In this document: in pieces, positions 1-8,217 of the stretch | Numbering within the stretch: position 1 is the first letter of the stretch | How the letters are laid out: the number at the start of each line of letters is the position of its first letter | Assembly (NCBI GenBank): GCA_905199225.1 | Contig: CAJKFS010000040.1 | Span: forward strand, 1-21,038 | Direction: 5' to 3' | Origin: an uncultured Collinsella sp. | GTDB taxonomy: Bacteria; Actinomycetota; Coriobacteriia; Coriobacteriales; Coriobacteriaceae | Length of the DNA stretch: 21,038 nucleotides | Notes under the pieces: model-generated | What the model saw: only the letters and a program-made list of their open reading frames with translations | Told to the model about the DNA's origin: nothing | Databases searched by the model: none | Position numbers and translations under genes: made by a program

Positions 1-73
1 GCATAGACCTTCTGGTCATGCCGTCCTCTTTGAATGACAAGTTGTCGCTCTGGTGGGCGCGCAGCGTCAAGTG

Positions 74-101
74 GTTACGGCGTTTGGTAAAACGCCGTAA
101 C
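74..101 (-). terminator. Hairpin at the stop codon of the RGG protein gene
   Basis: A perfect 12-bp inverted repeat (74-85 with 90-101, loop GGTA) begins at the stop codon of the minus-strand gene. It is well placed to end transcription or protect the 3' end. No U-run follows it on the minus strand, so it is not a canonical intrinsic terminator. I see nothing else in bases 1-73. Confidence 0.5.
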
Positions 102-904
102 TAAAAACGGTTGCCGCGGAAACCGCCGCCGTTGCGGCCGCCACGATCGCCACCGCGACCGCCGCGGTCGTTACCACGGTTGCCGCCGAAGCCACCACGG
201 TTGCCACCGCGATCGCCATAGCCACCACGGTTGCCGCCAAAGCCGCCGCGACCGCCACGGTCGCCGCCACGGCCACCGCGATCGTCACGACCGCCGCGAG
301 GACCGCGGTCCTCGTCCAGGCCCATGGCGACGAGCGGAGCGATGACCTTATCGAGAGCGGCCATCAGCTCGGTGGCCTCCTCGTAAGAAAGCTCGGGCAG
401 GAGCTTCTCCTTCTTGTTGGCAAGCTCGACCAGGCCCTCAGCGGCATCCTCGGCAGCGAAGACAACGATCTTGCGCATATCGCCCTCGGCGTCGTCGATG
501 CGGCCAACCAGATCGGCAGCCTCGGCCTCGGCCATCAGACCATCGAGCTCACGAAGGCGCATGCCCAGCAGGTCGGACATTTCCTTCTGCTCCATCTTGG
601 GCTTGAGGTCAAGAAGCTTGATGGCGCGCTCGATGTTCGCCATGCGCTCGGCCTTGGCCTCCTCCTCCTTGGAAATAGCAAAGCGACGGCTACGCAGCAG
701 GCGGGCGGCCTTCTGCATCTTGTCCATCAGCTCTTCGTCATCGTAATCAACGGCGGCCTCGACAACCTCGGCCTCCTCCTCGGGGGAAACCTCGTCAGCA
801 GCCTCAACCTCGGCAGCTTCGGTCTCCACGGTCTCGACTGCCTCAACCTCGGCAGCCACGGTCTCGTTCTCGGTCTCGTTCATGATCTCTTCGTTCTCGG
901 ACAT
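101..904 (-). CDS. MarR-like winged-helix protein with acidic N-terminus and RGG-rich C-terminus
   Basis: The 267-residue product has three parts. Residues 1 to about 55 are very rich in Glu, Ala and Val and are probably disordered. Residues of about 58-198 are helical and resemble a MarR-type winged helix: a helix-turn-helix-like stretch (EMSDLLGMRLRELDGLMAEA), then a wing-like DAEGDMRKIVV, then a closing helix starting LSYEEATELM. From about residue 200 to the end it is Gly, Arg, Asp and Asn rich with eleven RGG triplets, a composition typical of RNA-binding tails of RNA helicases and RNA chaperones. An AAGGAG ribosome site lies 4 bases before the ATG. It appears to be a single-gene unit. 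The family is inferred from pattern only; it could regulate DNA, bind RNA, or both. I know no gene name for it. Confidence 0.8.
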   Translation of the reverse strand: MSENEEIMNETENETVAAEVEAVETVETEAAEVEAADEVSPEEEAEVVEAAVDYDDEELMDKMQKAARLLRSRRFAISKEEEAKAERMANIERAIKLLDLKPKMEQKEMSDLLGMRLRELDGLMAEAEAADLVGRIDDAEGDMRKIVVFAAEDAAEGLVELANKKEKLLPELSYEEATELMAALDKVIAPLVAMGLDEDRGPRGGRDDRGGRGGDRGGRGGFGGNRGGYGDRGGNRGGFGGNRGNDRGGRGGDRGGRNGGGFRGNRF

Positions 905-1056
905 GAGACTCCTTCTTGGCCCTCTCGGGCATCATCGCCCCATTCGCGGGGCCCGTCGCGCACTCTTTGCGCTTTAAACATTCATGCCTCTCGGCAAAAC
1001 GTCCATTAGTTTATGGTGTCGCCATCCAATCTAGCTGCAGAATCTATGTGCACACA

Positions 1057-2472
1057 TTAATGCGACATGTGCGACTCGCGACGAGCGTACACCAGTGACG
1101 CCACGAACCCGACCACGGCAATTACAGCCGCCACACGCACGGCAGCTGCAAATCCAATCGCCTGGGCAACGTCGGACGCAGCGCCAGCGGCGCCGGCGGT
1201 CGCGGCAGAACTCGAGAGCAGGCCGATAAACAGCGACGGGCCAAACGATGCGGCAATCATGTTCCACGTGTTGAGCAATGCCGTTCCGTGAGGATGCTCA
1301 GCGGCAGGCAGCGTCTCCAAGCCGGCCGTCTGCGAGGGACTCAGCACCAGGCCGACTCCGGCATACACCACAACGGTCAGCGCCACGACAACGCCGATGT
1401 TCATGCTTGCCGCCGTCATCGAGATTGCAATCTGTCCCACGGCAATCAGGGCAAAGCCGACCGGCAGCAGCGGCCATGCGCCACGGGCGTCCATCACGCG
1501 TCCGCCCACAATCGAGGTCACGGCGTTGCAGGCAATCGCCGGCAAAATGAGCAGGCCCGCAACAAGTGCGGTCATGCCGTATGCGCCCTCAAAATAGAGC
1601 GGCAACAAAACGCTCATCGAGAACGTCGTCATCATCGACACCACCACAAGCAGGCACGCAGGCCAAAAGCGACCGCTCGCCATGGGACGCACGTTAAGCA
1701 CCGGATGCTCGAGCTTGAGCTGGCGGGCCGCAAATAGGCCGAGCAGCACAATGGCGGCGAAGAACGTCACGATACCGGCAATCAGATTGGTCGAGAACTC
1801 GCCTACGGAATACACAAAAGCCGTAATACCGGCGGCGAGCAAAACTACCGACAGAATATCGAGCGTGGTATTCGAGCGCTCTCCGACATTCTGAACAAGC
1901 TTTACGCCCGCCGCAGCGACCAAAATGCCGCCCACCAGCGGCACTACGAACACCGCCCTCCAGCCAAACAACGTGCACATAAGACCGCTGATCACAGGTC
2001 CAAACGCCGGCCCCAGCGTAATGCAGGCACCGCCCAGGCTCAGATACAGACCGAGCTTCTCGCGCGGCGCGCAAGACAACACCACGTTCATCATGAGCGG
2101 GAACAAGATGCCCGATCCCGCAGCCTGCAAAATACGACTTGGCAGCAAAACGCTAAACGACGGAGCGACCAGGCACAGGACTTCGCCGGCGACCATGCAT
2201 CCGCATGCGAAAAACAGCAGTTTGCGCGTCGAGAAACGGCCGGACAGGAAGGCCATGATGGCCGTAAAAATCGACGTCACGATCATGTAGCCCGAGACGA
2301 GCCACTGTGCCGTGGTGGCACTCACCGAAAAGGCTGCCATAATGTCGTGCAGCGCCACGTTAATGATGTTCTCGTTAAACGCGGCAACAAAGGCTGCAAT
2401 ATACATAACGACGAGAATCGCCGCAGTGGCCGATGGCGTTACTTGAACTTGTTGCTGAGATTTGCTCCCCAT
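1057..2472 (-). CDS. MFS transporter, DHA2 (EmrB/QacA-like) drug efflux family
   Basis: The 471-residue product is almost entirely membrane segments, long enough for the 14-helix DHA2 drug/proton antiporters of the plasma membrane. Family marks visible are a motif-A-like loop (LSGRFSTRKLLFF), a motif-B-like RILQAAGSGILFP, and a motif-C-like GGACITLGPAFGPVISG. The reading frame stays open upstream to 2883, but that part runs antisense through the deformylase-like gene. I chose the ATG at 2472 because AGGAAGG precedes it and the protein then starts with a short polar segment followed by the first membrane helix. It is divergent from the gene at 2678. Substrates cannot be told from sequence; export of a toxic compound is the family expectation. 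Confidence 0.9.
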   Translation of the reverse strand: MGSKSQQQVQVTPSATAAILVVMYIAAFVAAFNENIINVALHDIMAAFSVSATTAQWLVSGYMIVTSIFTAIMAFLSGRFSTRKLLFFACGCMVAGEVLCLVAPSFSVLLPSRILQAAGSGILFPLMMNVVLSCAPREKLGLYLSLGGACITLGPAFGPVISGLMCTLFGWRAVFVVPLVGGILVAAAGVKLVQNVGERSNTTLDILSVVLLAAGITAFVYSVGEFSTNLIAGIVTFFAAIVLLGLFAARQLKLEHPVLNVRPMASGRFWPACLLVVVSMMTTFSMSVLLPLYFEGAYGMTALVAGLLILPAIACNAVTSIVGGRVMDARGAWPLLPVGFALIAVGQIAISMTAASMNIGVVVALTVVVYAGVGLVLSPSQTAGLETLPAAEHPHGTALLNTWNMIAASFGPSLFIGLLSSSAATAGAAGAASDVAQAIGFAAAVRVAAVIAVVGFVASLVYARRESHMSH

Positions 2473-2677
2473 GCATTTCCTTCCTCTTGGAACGACAGTC
2501 GCATCGCCCCAGAGGAACAGTCCAGGGCGAAAAATGAGCCCTAGACTTACGCCAAACGCCGTACACGACGAATCTGGCAACATGGTCCAACGTCGAAAGA
2601 TTGTAACGCGGACGCACAGCTTTCCTTCCGCGCTATTATTAAAAGTCCACGAAAGCATAAGACATGAGGAGCCCGCC

Positions 2678-3088
2678 ATGATTAAGCCCATCATGAAATC
2701 CGAGTTCTTTTTGCGCCTGCCTTCCGAAGACGCGGGACCCGACGATGCCGCGACCGGGCAGGACCTCCTGGATACACTCCACGAGCATGAGCACGAGTGC
2801 GTGGGGCTCGCCGCCAACATGATCGGTGTGCGCAAGCGCATCATCTGCGTAAAGGACGGCAACAGGACACTCCTGATGTACAACCCTCAAATTCTTGAGC
2901 AGGTCAATGCCTATCAGACGAGCGAAGGATGCCTCTCGCTGATCGGCGAGCGTCCCTGTACCCGCTATCGCCGCATTAAGGTTGAGTATTTAGACGAGAA
3001 CTTCGTCCACCGCATCAAAAACTTCTCGAGCTACACCGCCGAAATCATCCAGCACGAAATCGACCACTGCAATGGCGTCGTGGTTTAG
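2678..3088 (+). CDS. Peptide deformylase-like metalloprotein, motif I altered
   Basis: The 136-residue product carries the three deformylase motifs: GLAANMIG (43-50), EGCLS (83-87) and HEIDH (126-130). Family knowledge makes Cys85, His126 and His130 the metal ligands and Glu127 the catalytic base; all are present. The conserved Gln of motif I (GxGLAAxQ), which contacts the formyl group, is Met48 here. At 136 residues it is shorter than the usual 165-190 of type I and II enzymes and lacks a long C-terminal helix. The frame is open back to 2462, but the ATG at 2678 has GAGGAG just upstream and is the sensible start. The next gene, a LysR regulator, starts 36 bases after its stop, so the two may be cotranscribed. 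It may be a second, specialised deformylase rather than the housekeeping enzyme. Confidence 0.85.
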   Translation: MIKPIMKSEFFLRLPSEDAGPDDAATGQDLLDTLHEHEHECVGLAANMIGVRKRIICVKDGNRTLLMYNPQILEQVNAYQTSEGCLSLIGERPCTRYRRIKVEYLDENFVHRIKNFSSYTAEIIQHEIDHCNGVVV

Positions 3089-3112
3089 GCCACCTGCCAA
3101 AATGAGGGTACC

Positions 3113-3122
3113 GGAGGCCTCC
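3113..3122 (+). promoter_or_regulatory. Ribosome binding site inside a small palindrome
   Basis: GGAGG at 3113-3117 is the Shine-Dalgarno site for the LysR gene starting at 3125. It forms one half of the perfect palindrome GGAGGCCTCC, so it might be partly occluded in the message. With no loop bases this may be chance. Confidence 0.4.
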
Positions 3123-3124
3123 CT

Positions 3125-4048
3125 ATGGATATCAGCCGCTTTGGCGAATTCGCCATCTTAGCGCAGTCACGCACGTTTCTTGATGCGGCGGAACTGCTTT
3201 TCATGTCGCAATCAACCCTCTCCAAGCACATCATGGCAATGGAGCACGAACTCGGCTGCAAGCTCATCGATCGAAGCCAGCGCCACGTAACACTCACCGC
3301 GCAAGGTGAAGCGCTCCTCCCCTATGCGCAAAAAATTGCGACGCTTCAGCACCGCTATCTTGCCGCCATTCAAATAGGCGCAGGTGAGCCGCTCGAGCAC
3401 CTCACCGTAGGTTCTATCCCCATTATGGCCCCTTATGGGATCACGGACGCCGTCATCGATTTTCAGCAGGCGAACCCCTCATATTCTGTCGAGCTCATCG
3501 AGGGCGAGGGCGACACACTCAAGCGCATGCTCCTGCACGAGGACATTGACCTGGCCTTCATCCGTGACAGTGGCGCCATCGAGCCGGAGTTCAAAAAGAT
3601 TCCCTTTACGACCGACCGGCTCGTGGCCGTCCTTCCGCTCGACCATCCGCTCGCCGAACGTGACACCGTCGAGATAGACGACCTTATCGACGAGAATTTC
3701 CTCATGCTTCCCCAAGGCTCGTTCGTAAGCGAGCTCGTCCTTTCCCTTTGTCGCGAAGCTGGATTTGGCCCACGCGTTACGTTCACCGGCAAACGAGCCG
3801 AGAACATCATCTCTCTTGTCGCACGCGGCGCCGGCGTCTCATTCCTCATGCGCAAGCCGGCGGAATCGCTTGCCAGCGGAAAGGTAGCCCTGGTGCCGCT
3901 TGAGCCCGCGACGACCTCCGAGGTCAGGCTCTACCTCAAGCGGAACGCCGCGCACTCGCAGGCGGTCGTCTCGTTCATCGGCTTCCTCCCCTACCGTCAG
4001 CTCCTGCAGGGCGACCGTGCGTCTTCCACCGCGGCACGACCGTCATAA
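3125..4048 (+). CDS. LysR family transcriptional regulator
   Basis: The 307-residue product has the LysR layout. Residues 1 to about 60 are a winged helix-turn-helix with AAELLFMSQSTLSKHIMAME and the DRSQRHVTLTAQGEALLPYA segment. From about residue 90 a two-lobed periplasmic-binding-like effector domain begins (LTVGSIPIMAPYGITDAVID). Length is normal for the family. The ATG at 3125 follows GGAGG by 7 bases. It lies 36 bases after the deformylase-like gene on the same strand and is convergent with the PTS gene, sharing a two-way terminator. The target genes and effector are unknown; the divergent MFS gene is a possible target but not an adjacent one, which weakens that idea. Confidence 0.93.
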   Translation: MDISRFGEFAILAQSRTFLDAAELLFMSQSTLSKHIMAMEHELGCKLIDRSQRHVTLTAQGEALLPYAQKIATLQHRYLAAIQIGAGEPLEHLTVGSIPIMAPYGITDAVIDFQQANPSYSVELIEGEGDTLKRMLLHEDIDLAFIRDSGAIEPEFKKIPFTTDRLVAVLPLDHPLAERDTVEIDDLIDENFLMLPQGSFVSELVLSLCREAGFGPRVTFTGKRAENIISLVARGAGVSFLMRKPAESLASGKVALVPLEPATTSEVRLYLKRNAAHSQAVVSFIGFLPYRQLLQGDRASSTAARPS

Positions 4049-4110
4049 TCCCCGCTGCTCCACAACCGCAGACTTGTGTCCGCAAACACGCTGACAACGG
4101 CACAAAACAC

Positions 4111-4151
4111 AAATATGCCTCGGGCGGCACGTCGCCGTCCGAGGCATATTT
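4111..4151. terminator. Bidirectional terminator between the LysR and PTS genes
   Basis: A 13-bp perfect inverted repeat (AAATATGCCTCGG at 4111-4123 with its complement at 4139-4151) has a further CGGC/GCCG pair inside the loop. The A-rich start and T-rich end let it act on both strands. It sits between convergent genes. Confidence 0.9.
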
Positions 4152-4171
4152 AGTTAAAGTGCGCAGACAGA

Positions 4172-5614
4172 CTAGTCCACCGAGATGTTGAGCGCCTTAC
4201 CGCCCTCGTCCTTCCTGGTACCGATCACCATAGCGGCGACAAGAGCCAGAACGAAAGCGACCACACCGGAGATGACAAGGCCGATAAAGCCCATGTCGAT
4301 GCCGGCAGGGTTAATAAAGCTCGGAAAACCGAGCGGGCCGGAGGCACCGAAGGCATAGAGTTTGGCACCCATGAGGCCGGCGATGGCGCCGCCTACACCA
4401 GCGGAAATAAAGGTTGCCCACATAAGGCGCTTACGCGGCAGCAAGATGGCGTAAAGCGCAGGCTCGTTGACACCGAAAATCGAAGAGACAAGGGCGGGAA
4501 TGTTGACGGCAGCATTTTCCTCGGAATCCTTGGTTCGGATGATCATGCCAAGCACAGCACCGGCGATGGCACAACCGCCTGCATACACGAGCGGATTAAT
4601 GAGGTCATAGCCGTAGGTTGCGACATCGAGGAACCACAGCGGGATGATACCCCAGTGCAGGCCGAACATGACGAGCAGGCTCCAGAACGTGCCGATGACG
4701 AAGCCGGCGATGGCGGGCTGGAAGTTGATGAGCATCAAGATGATCTGGGCAACGATGTTGGAGAGGACCGTCATGACCGGACCGACCACAAGCAGGCCAA
4801 GGATGCCGCAAATGAGGAGCGTCAGGATGTTGGAGAAGAACGAGCTCACAAGCGCGGGCAGCGCGTTAGAAAGGGCCTTGTGCACCTTGGAGGCAATCCA
4901 GACGATAAAGATCGCAGGCAGAATCGTCGATGAGTAATTCTGCATGATCAGCGGGATGCCAAAAATATCACCGTAGACATTGGACTCGAAGACCGTACCG
5001 GCGCCGAGCGTGTAGAGCGGATCTCCGCCCATAAGGGCAACGAGCGTCGGGTAGACGAGGATACCGCCGAGCGCCATTCCCATAACGGGCTTAAGTCCGA
5101 ACTTCTTGGCCGACGTCCAGCCAATGATTAGCGGAAAGTAATAGAAGACCGAATCTCCGATTGCCGAGAGCGTCACATACGTATTGCTGTCCTTGGCAAG
5201 CCAACCGGCAACCGTGCAGAGCGCGAGCATCGACTTGATAAAGCCACCGGCCATAAGCACGCCAAGAACCGGTTGCAGAATCTCGGAGATGATGGAAAGC
5301 AGACGCGAGAATGGATCGCTCTTTTTGACGTCGTCGCCTTCATCGATATCGAGCGCGGGTTTGGAGTCGAACCCGCCAATCTGAACGAGGTCGTTGTAGA
5401 CGGCCTCGACAGTGGCACCAATCACGACCTGATACTGTCCGCCGGCCTGGATGACGTCAACGACGCCCTTCGTCGCCTTAAGCTCATTGGTCTGGGCGAG
5501 CGATTCATCCTTGAGGTGGAAGCGGAGACGCGTAATGCAGTGGCTCACGTCTAACACATTGTCTCGACCACCGACCTTTGTGATGATTTCATCGCAAAGC
5601 TTCTGGTATTTCAT
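4172..5614 (-). CDS. PTS sugar transporter EIIBC, beta-glucoside/sucrose type
   Basis: The 480-residue product is a phosphotransferase system permease of the glucose superfamily. The EIIB domain is residues 1 to about 85 with phosphorylation Cys26 in DVSHCITRLRF. After an acidic linker, the membrane EIIC domain runs from about 100 to the end and includes FGVNEPALYA, the counterpart of the sugar-contacting GITE segment. No EIIA domain is attached, so phosphate must come from a separate glucose-type EIIA. The ATG at 5614 follows AAAGGAG. An in-frame ATG 12 codons upstream (5650) is less likely because the EIIB fold starts at the chosen Met. It is the last gene of the hydrolase operon, with a 193-base gap before it, so its substrate is probably the compound the hydrolases act on. 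That link is inference. Confidence 0.92.
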   Translation of the reverse strand: MKYQKLCDEIITKVGGRDNVLDVSHCITRLRFHLKDESLAQTNELKATKGVVDVIQAGGQYQVVIGATVEAVYNDLVQIGGFDSKPALDIDEGDDVKKSDPFSRLLSIISEILQPVLGVLMAGGFIKSMLALCTVAGWLAKDSNTYVTLSAIGDSVFYYFPLIIGWTSAKKFGLKPVMGMALGGILVYPTLVALMGGDPLYTLGAGTVFESNVYGDIFGIPLIMQNYSSTILPAIFIVWIASKVHKALSNALPALVSSFFSNILTLLICGILGLLVVGPVMTVLSNIVAQIILMLINFQPAIAGFVIGTFWSLLVMFGLHWGIIPLWFLDVATYGYDLINPLVYAGGCAIAGAVLGMIIRTKDSEENAAVNIPALVSSIFGVNEPALYAILLPRKRLMWATFISAGVGGAIAGLMGAKLYAFGASGPLGFPSFINPAGIDMGFIGLVISGVVAFVLALVAAMVIGTRKDEGGKALNISVD

Positions 5615-5771
5615 GGAATTCTCCTTTTTCTGAGCGGGGTATAGCATCGATTTCATGCCTCCGTAGTCGACGTGGGAGGGCAAGGAACCCGCTTCCCCCT
5701 TTGAAATCCGCGGACGCACGTACGCCCGGGATGGGGAACGGCAGAGAAGATGAAAGATGCCGATCACATGG

Positions 5772-5786
5772 CAATGAGCCTCATTG
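5772..5786. promoter_or_regulatory. Palindrome in the gap before the PTS gene
   Basis: CAATGAG-C-CTCATTG is a perfect 7-bp inverted repeat in the 193-base gap between the second hydrolase and the PTS gene. It could be an operator for an internal promoter. I could not place a convincing -10/-35 pair next to it. Confidence 0.35.
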
Positions 5787-5807
5787 GCCCATATCACGCA
5801 ATCAGGC

Positions 5808-6926
5808 CTACAGACGCGAATCTGCTGCGCCGAGAAGTCTCGTCGTCTGGCAGAACTTGTCACACAGACGTTCCGGTTCGCCCTGGGGAATCTGAGTACG
5901 CTCGGTCTCAAAGGAGAGGCCGTACTCGCGTGCCGGAAGGAAATACTCAAAATAGCCGTTGGTGTAACCGCAGACTATTCCCTCGACCGGACATTCGCGC
6001 TTCATGCGAATGCCCAGGTCGCTGCCGAGTTCACTCGGGAACACAAAGAGATGCAAGCCGCCCAGACTGATGACGGCACACTTAAGCGTGAGTGAAAAGT
6101 CGTCACGGGCAACGGTGTGATAGAACGTCTGAGGCTCGATGCGATCAAGAACGACCTCGCAATCGAGCTTGATCTGGGAAATCGCCTCGGCAAGACCGGT
6201 CGAAACACGCTCAACCTCGGGAATGCCGCGTCCCTGGCGAAAATTGCGGTCGCTACAGTCGCCAGCAGCACCGACGACCATGGCCGGATAGTAACCAAGA
6301 CTCTGAGCGAGCTTTTTGCCGGTAAGACCGGCGAGTTCGCTCGTGAGCTCTGTGCAGTCGGGTCCGACGCAAGCGGAATGCACCGCCCAGTTCACAAAGC
6401 CCGCAAATGGCTTGCCTTCGGTATCGAAGAACGACACCACGATAACCTCATTGTCGGCAAGCTCACCGGGAATGATGCGGTTGTCGTAGAAACCGGTGAT
6501 GACTTTTTTGCCCATGCGACAGGTCGCAGGTCGCGCGTTGGCGCGGCACTCTTCGAAGCATTGACAGATGGTATCGAGGAACCAGCGATAGTAGTCCTCG
6601 TTGAATTTTCCCGTCCACCAGCTGCGATGGTAGGCGACGATCGAAGTGTGGTCGTGCGTCGCGGAGAGCAGAATGCAGTCACGGTCGATTCCGTAGCGCT
6701 CGGCGAGCATCGTCTTAACCTCCTCGGCCATGCTCTCCTCAAACTCGAGAACATCGGCGTTGAAGAGAAAAACTTCGCGGTCGTCCTGTTGGAAAAGAAT
6801 CGCGTTGGCGAAGACGTCGTCATGGACGCCTGTCGCAGGCTCCAGACGGTTGGGGAGGTTACGGTATCCGATTAGATAGATGTCGCCTTGCGGGGTAATC
6901 TTGCGGCGTGCATGTCCGATATTCAT
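5808..6926 (-). CDS. Neutral/alkaline ceramidase-fold hydrolase, apparently complete active site
   Basis: The 372-residue product starts with the family's opening (MNIGHARRKITPQGDIYLIGY) and lacks a signal peptide, so it is probably cytoplasmic. Compared from memory with bacterial neutral ceramidase, the expected residues are present: His91 and His93 in SATHDHTS, His183 in VNWAVHSA, Ser225 in GAAGDCSDRN, Glu299 in FPSE and Tyr325/Tyr328 in GYTNGYFEY. These would make a zinc site with a catalytic Ser for amide hydrolysis. It is much shorter than true ceramidases of 600 or more residues and has only the N-terminal catalytic domain. Its ATG overlaps the stop of the gene before it in an ATGA, so the two are translationally coupled. 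True ceramide as substrate is unlikely for an intracellular enzyme next to a PTS. Confidence 0.82.
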   Translation of the reverse strand: MNIGHARRKITPQGDIYLIGYRNLPNRLEPATGVHDDVFANAILFQQDDREVFLFNADVLEFEESMAEEVKTMLAERYGIDRDCILLSATHDHTSIVAYHRSWWTGKFNEDYYRWFLDTICQCFEECRANARPATCRMGKKVITGFYDNRIIPGELADNEVIVVSFFDTEGKPFAGFVNWAVHSACVGPDCTELTSELAGLTGKKLAQSLGYYPAMVVGAAGDCSDRNFRQGRGIPEVERVSTGLAEAISQIKLDCEVVLDRIEPQTFYHTVARDDFSLTLKCAVISLGGLHLFVFPSELGSDLGIRMKRECPVEGIVCGYTNGYFEYFLPAREYGLSFETERTQIPQGEPERLCDKFCQTTRLLGAADSRL

Positions 6927-8191
6927 GCAAGTTCTCCTTTTTGTCGCGCCGCGTTCAAAGCGGCAAGGATGGTTTGGAGGAGGCGCTCATGGGAGCCGGC
7001 GGCAAAGCCGGAGTTCATGGCCTCATAGGTGATTTTCTCGTACGCATCGGGGGCCGGCAGGTACTTCTGTCCGCCGTTGACGAGCGTGGCAAAGAACACA
7101 GAGCCGGACCGAGCGGCGCGCACAGTGGCGCCGAATGCACTCGAGACCTCGGGTTGTACGCCGACAAGCTCGACGTTTCCCAGCCGGAGTAGATAGACCC
7201 TCGTGCGCTGCTCGCCAGCGGCATGAAACTCATACGTTCGGTGCGGAGCCAAAGAGTGAAAATCGGCGCGTGTCTGAGCGGGCAGGAGAACGTCGACCGT
7301 GCGGGCACCGATGCCGGTAGCGTCATCCTTACGCGCCATGCGAGCGGCCTCGATCAAAGCATCGCCCAAGGCCTGCCCCTGCTGGTGCAGCATGCGGTAT
7401 CCGTCCTCATGGGCATCGACCGTCTGCTTAACGCCGGCCGCATCGAACATGACGTTCATGGCGCGCTCCGCCGGACCTTGGTCGCCCGCGGCGCCTGGCA
7501 GCAACAGGGCAACGCCGCCCAGCTCGCGCTCGAGTGACATGGCGGCAAAACCAAAGAGGTCTCCGCTCGCCATGCGCCTCCCCTCGGAGTCGCGCGACCC
7601 GTCGAGCACAGAGGACTGAACGTCCGCCGTCGCGAGCACGGCAACATACTCGCCCCCGGCATCCCTTATGGCGAGTACGGGCATCGTGTGGTCGGCAAAC
7701 CCCCTGGGATTCGAGCCCAACCACCAGCCGGCAGGCGTCTCAATGTCGCGATTAACGTTCACGGGGCATTCGCCCTCCACAGCGGCGAGCGTGGCAGAGC
7801 GAATGCCCGCAACAGCGCGCTCGACAGCCGTGCGGGCGGCAGCGACGAGCGCTGCGCGATAGCGCTCGTTGCGATTGCGGGTAGCATCGTCGGCAAGATG
7901 CCCGGGAGTGCGGACGTGAGGCATGGAAAACGTGTGGGTAGGAACCACCCAAGAATAAGCACCGCTGCAATTGGCGGCATCCTCAACAACCTCACGCAGA
8001 TCGGCGAGTAGAGCCGGAGCGATCGAGGTGACCTCAAGCGAAAGGACGCAGGCGCGTCGCCCCGTCCCCTCGATGATAAGGGCACGGGCGAAGACCTCAT
8101 GACGGAGTTCGTCGAAACCGTCGAACGGCAACACGTCCCCAAGATCGATGGCCACACGAGCGGCCCCAGCCCTCATCTCTCCTTCGTCCAT
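6923..8191 (-). CDS. Ceramidase-fold paralogue with degenerate active site
   Basis: The 422-residue product aligns by eye with the following gene: the opening AGAARVAIDLGD, VPTHTFSMPH, LPGAAGDQGPAE, GVQPE and QKYLPAPDAYEKITYE fall in the same order as the ceramidase motifs. Key residues differ. The second His of the THxH motif is Phe88, the later zinc His region reads ATADVQSS without His, and the catalytic Ser is Gly239. His86, Glu348 and Tyr377/Tyr384 remain. It may therefore be non-catalytic, a regulatory partner, or use other chemistry. GAGGGGAG precedes the ATG at 8191, which lies 26 bases after the stop of the amidohydrolase gene. A second ATG five codons in is possible. The frame is open upstream to 8323 but overlaps the previous gene. 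Confidence 0.75.
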   Translation of the reverse strand: MDEGEMRAGAARVAIDLGDVLPFDGFDELRHEVFARALIIEGTGRRACVLSLEVTSIAPALLADLREVVEDAANCSGAYSWVVPTHTFSMPHVRTPGHLADDATRNRNERYRAALVAAARTAVERAVAGIRSATLAAVEGECPVNVNRDIETPAGWWLGSNPRGFADHTMPVLAIRDAGGEYVAVLATADVQSSVLDGSRDSEGRRMASGDLFGFAAMSLERELGGVALLLPGAAGDQGPAERAMNVMFDAAGVKQTVDAHEDGYRMLHQQGQALGDALIEAARMARKDDATGIGARTVDVLLPAQTRADFHSLAPHRTYEFHAAGEQRTRVYLLRLGNVELVGVQPEVSSAFGATVRAARSGSVFFATLVNGGQKYLPAPDAYEKITYEAMNSGFAAGSHERLLQTILAALNAARQKGELA

Positions 8192-8217
8192 GGCAGATAC
8201 TCCCCTCTGATTGCCGC

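Noticed and set aside
67..288. Ala/Val-rich minus-strand frame over the RGG tail
   Set aside because: It is the shifted reading of the RGG codons and has no ribosome site.
2601..2639. Promoter made of TTGTAA and TATTAT before the deformylase-like gene
   Set aside because: The spacing is 27 bases, far from the usual 17, so the pair is not a credible promoter.
2473..2883. N-terminal extension of the MFS transporter
   Set aside because: The extension runs antisense through the deformylase-like gene and lacks membrane character. The ATG at 2472 has its own ribosome site.
6117..6875. 252-codon plus-strand frame opposite the ceramidase-fold gene
   Set aside because: It is antisense to a gene with conserved motifs in the right order, and shows no domain of its own.
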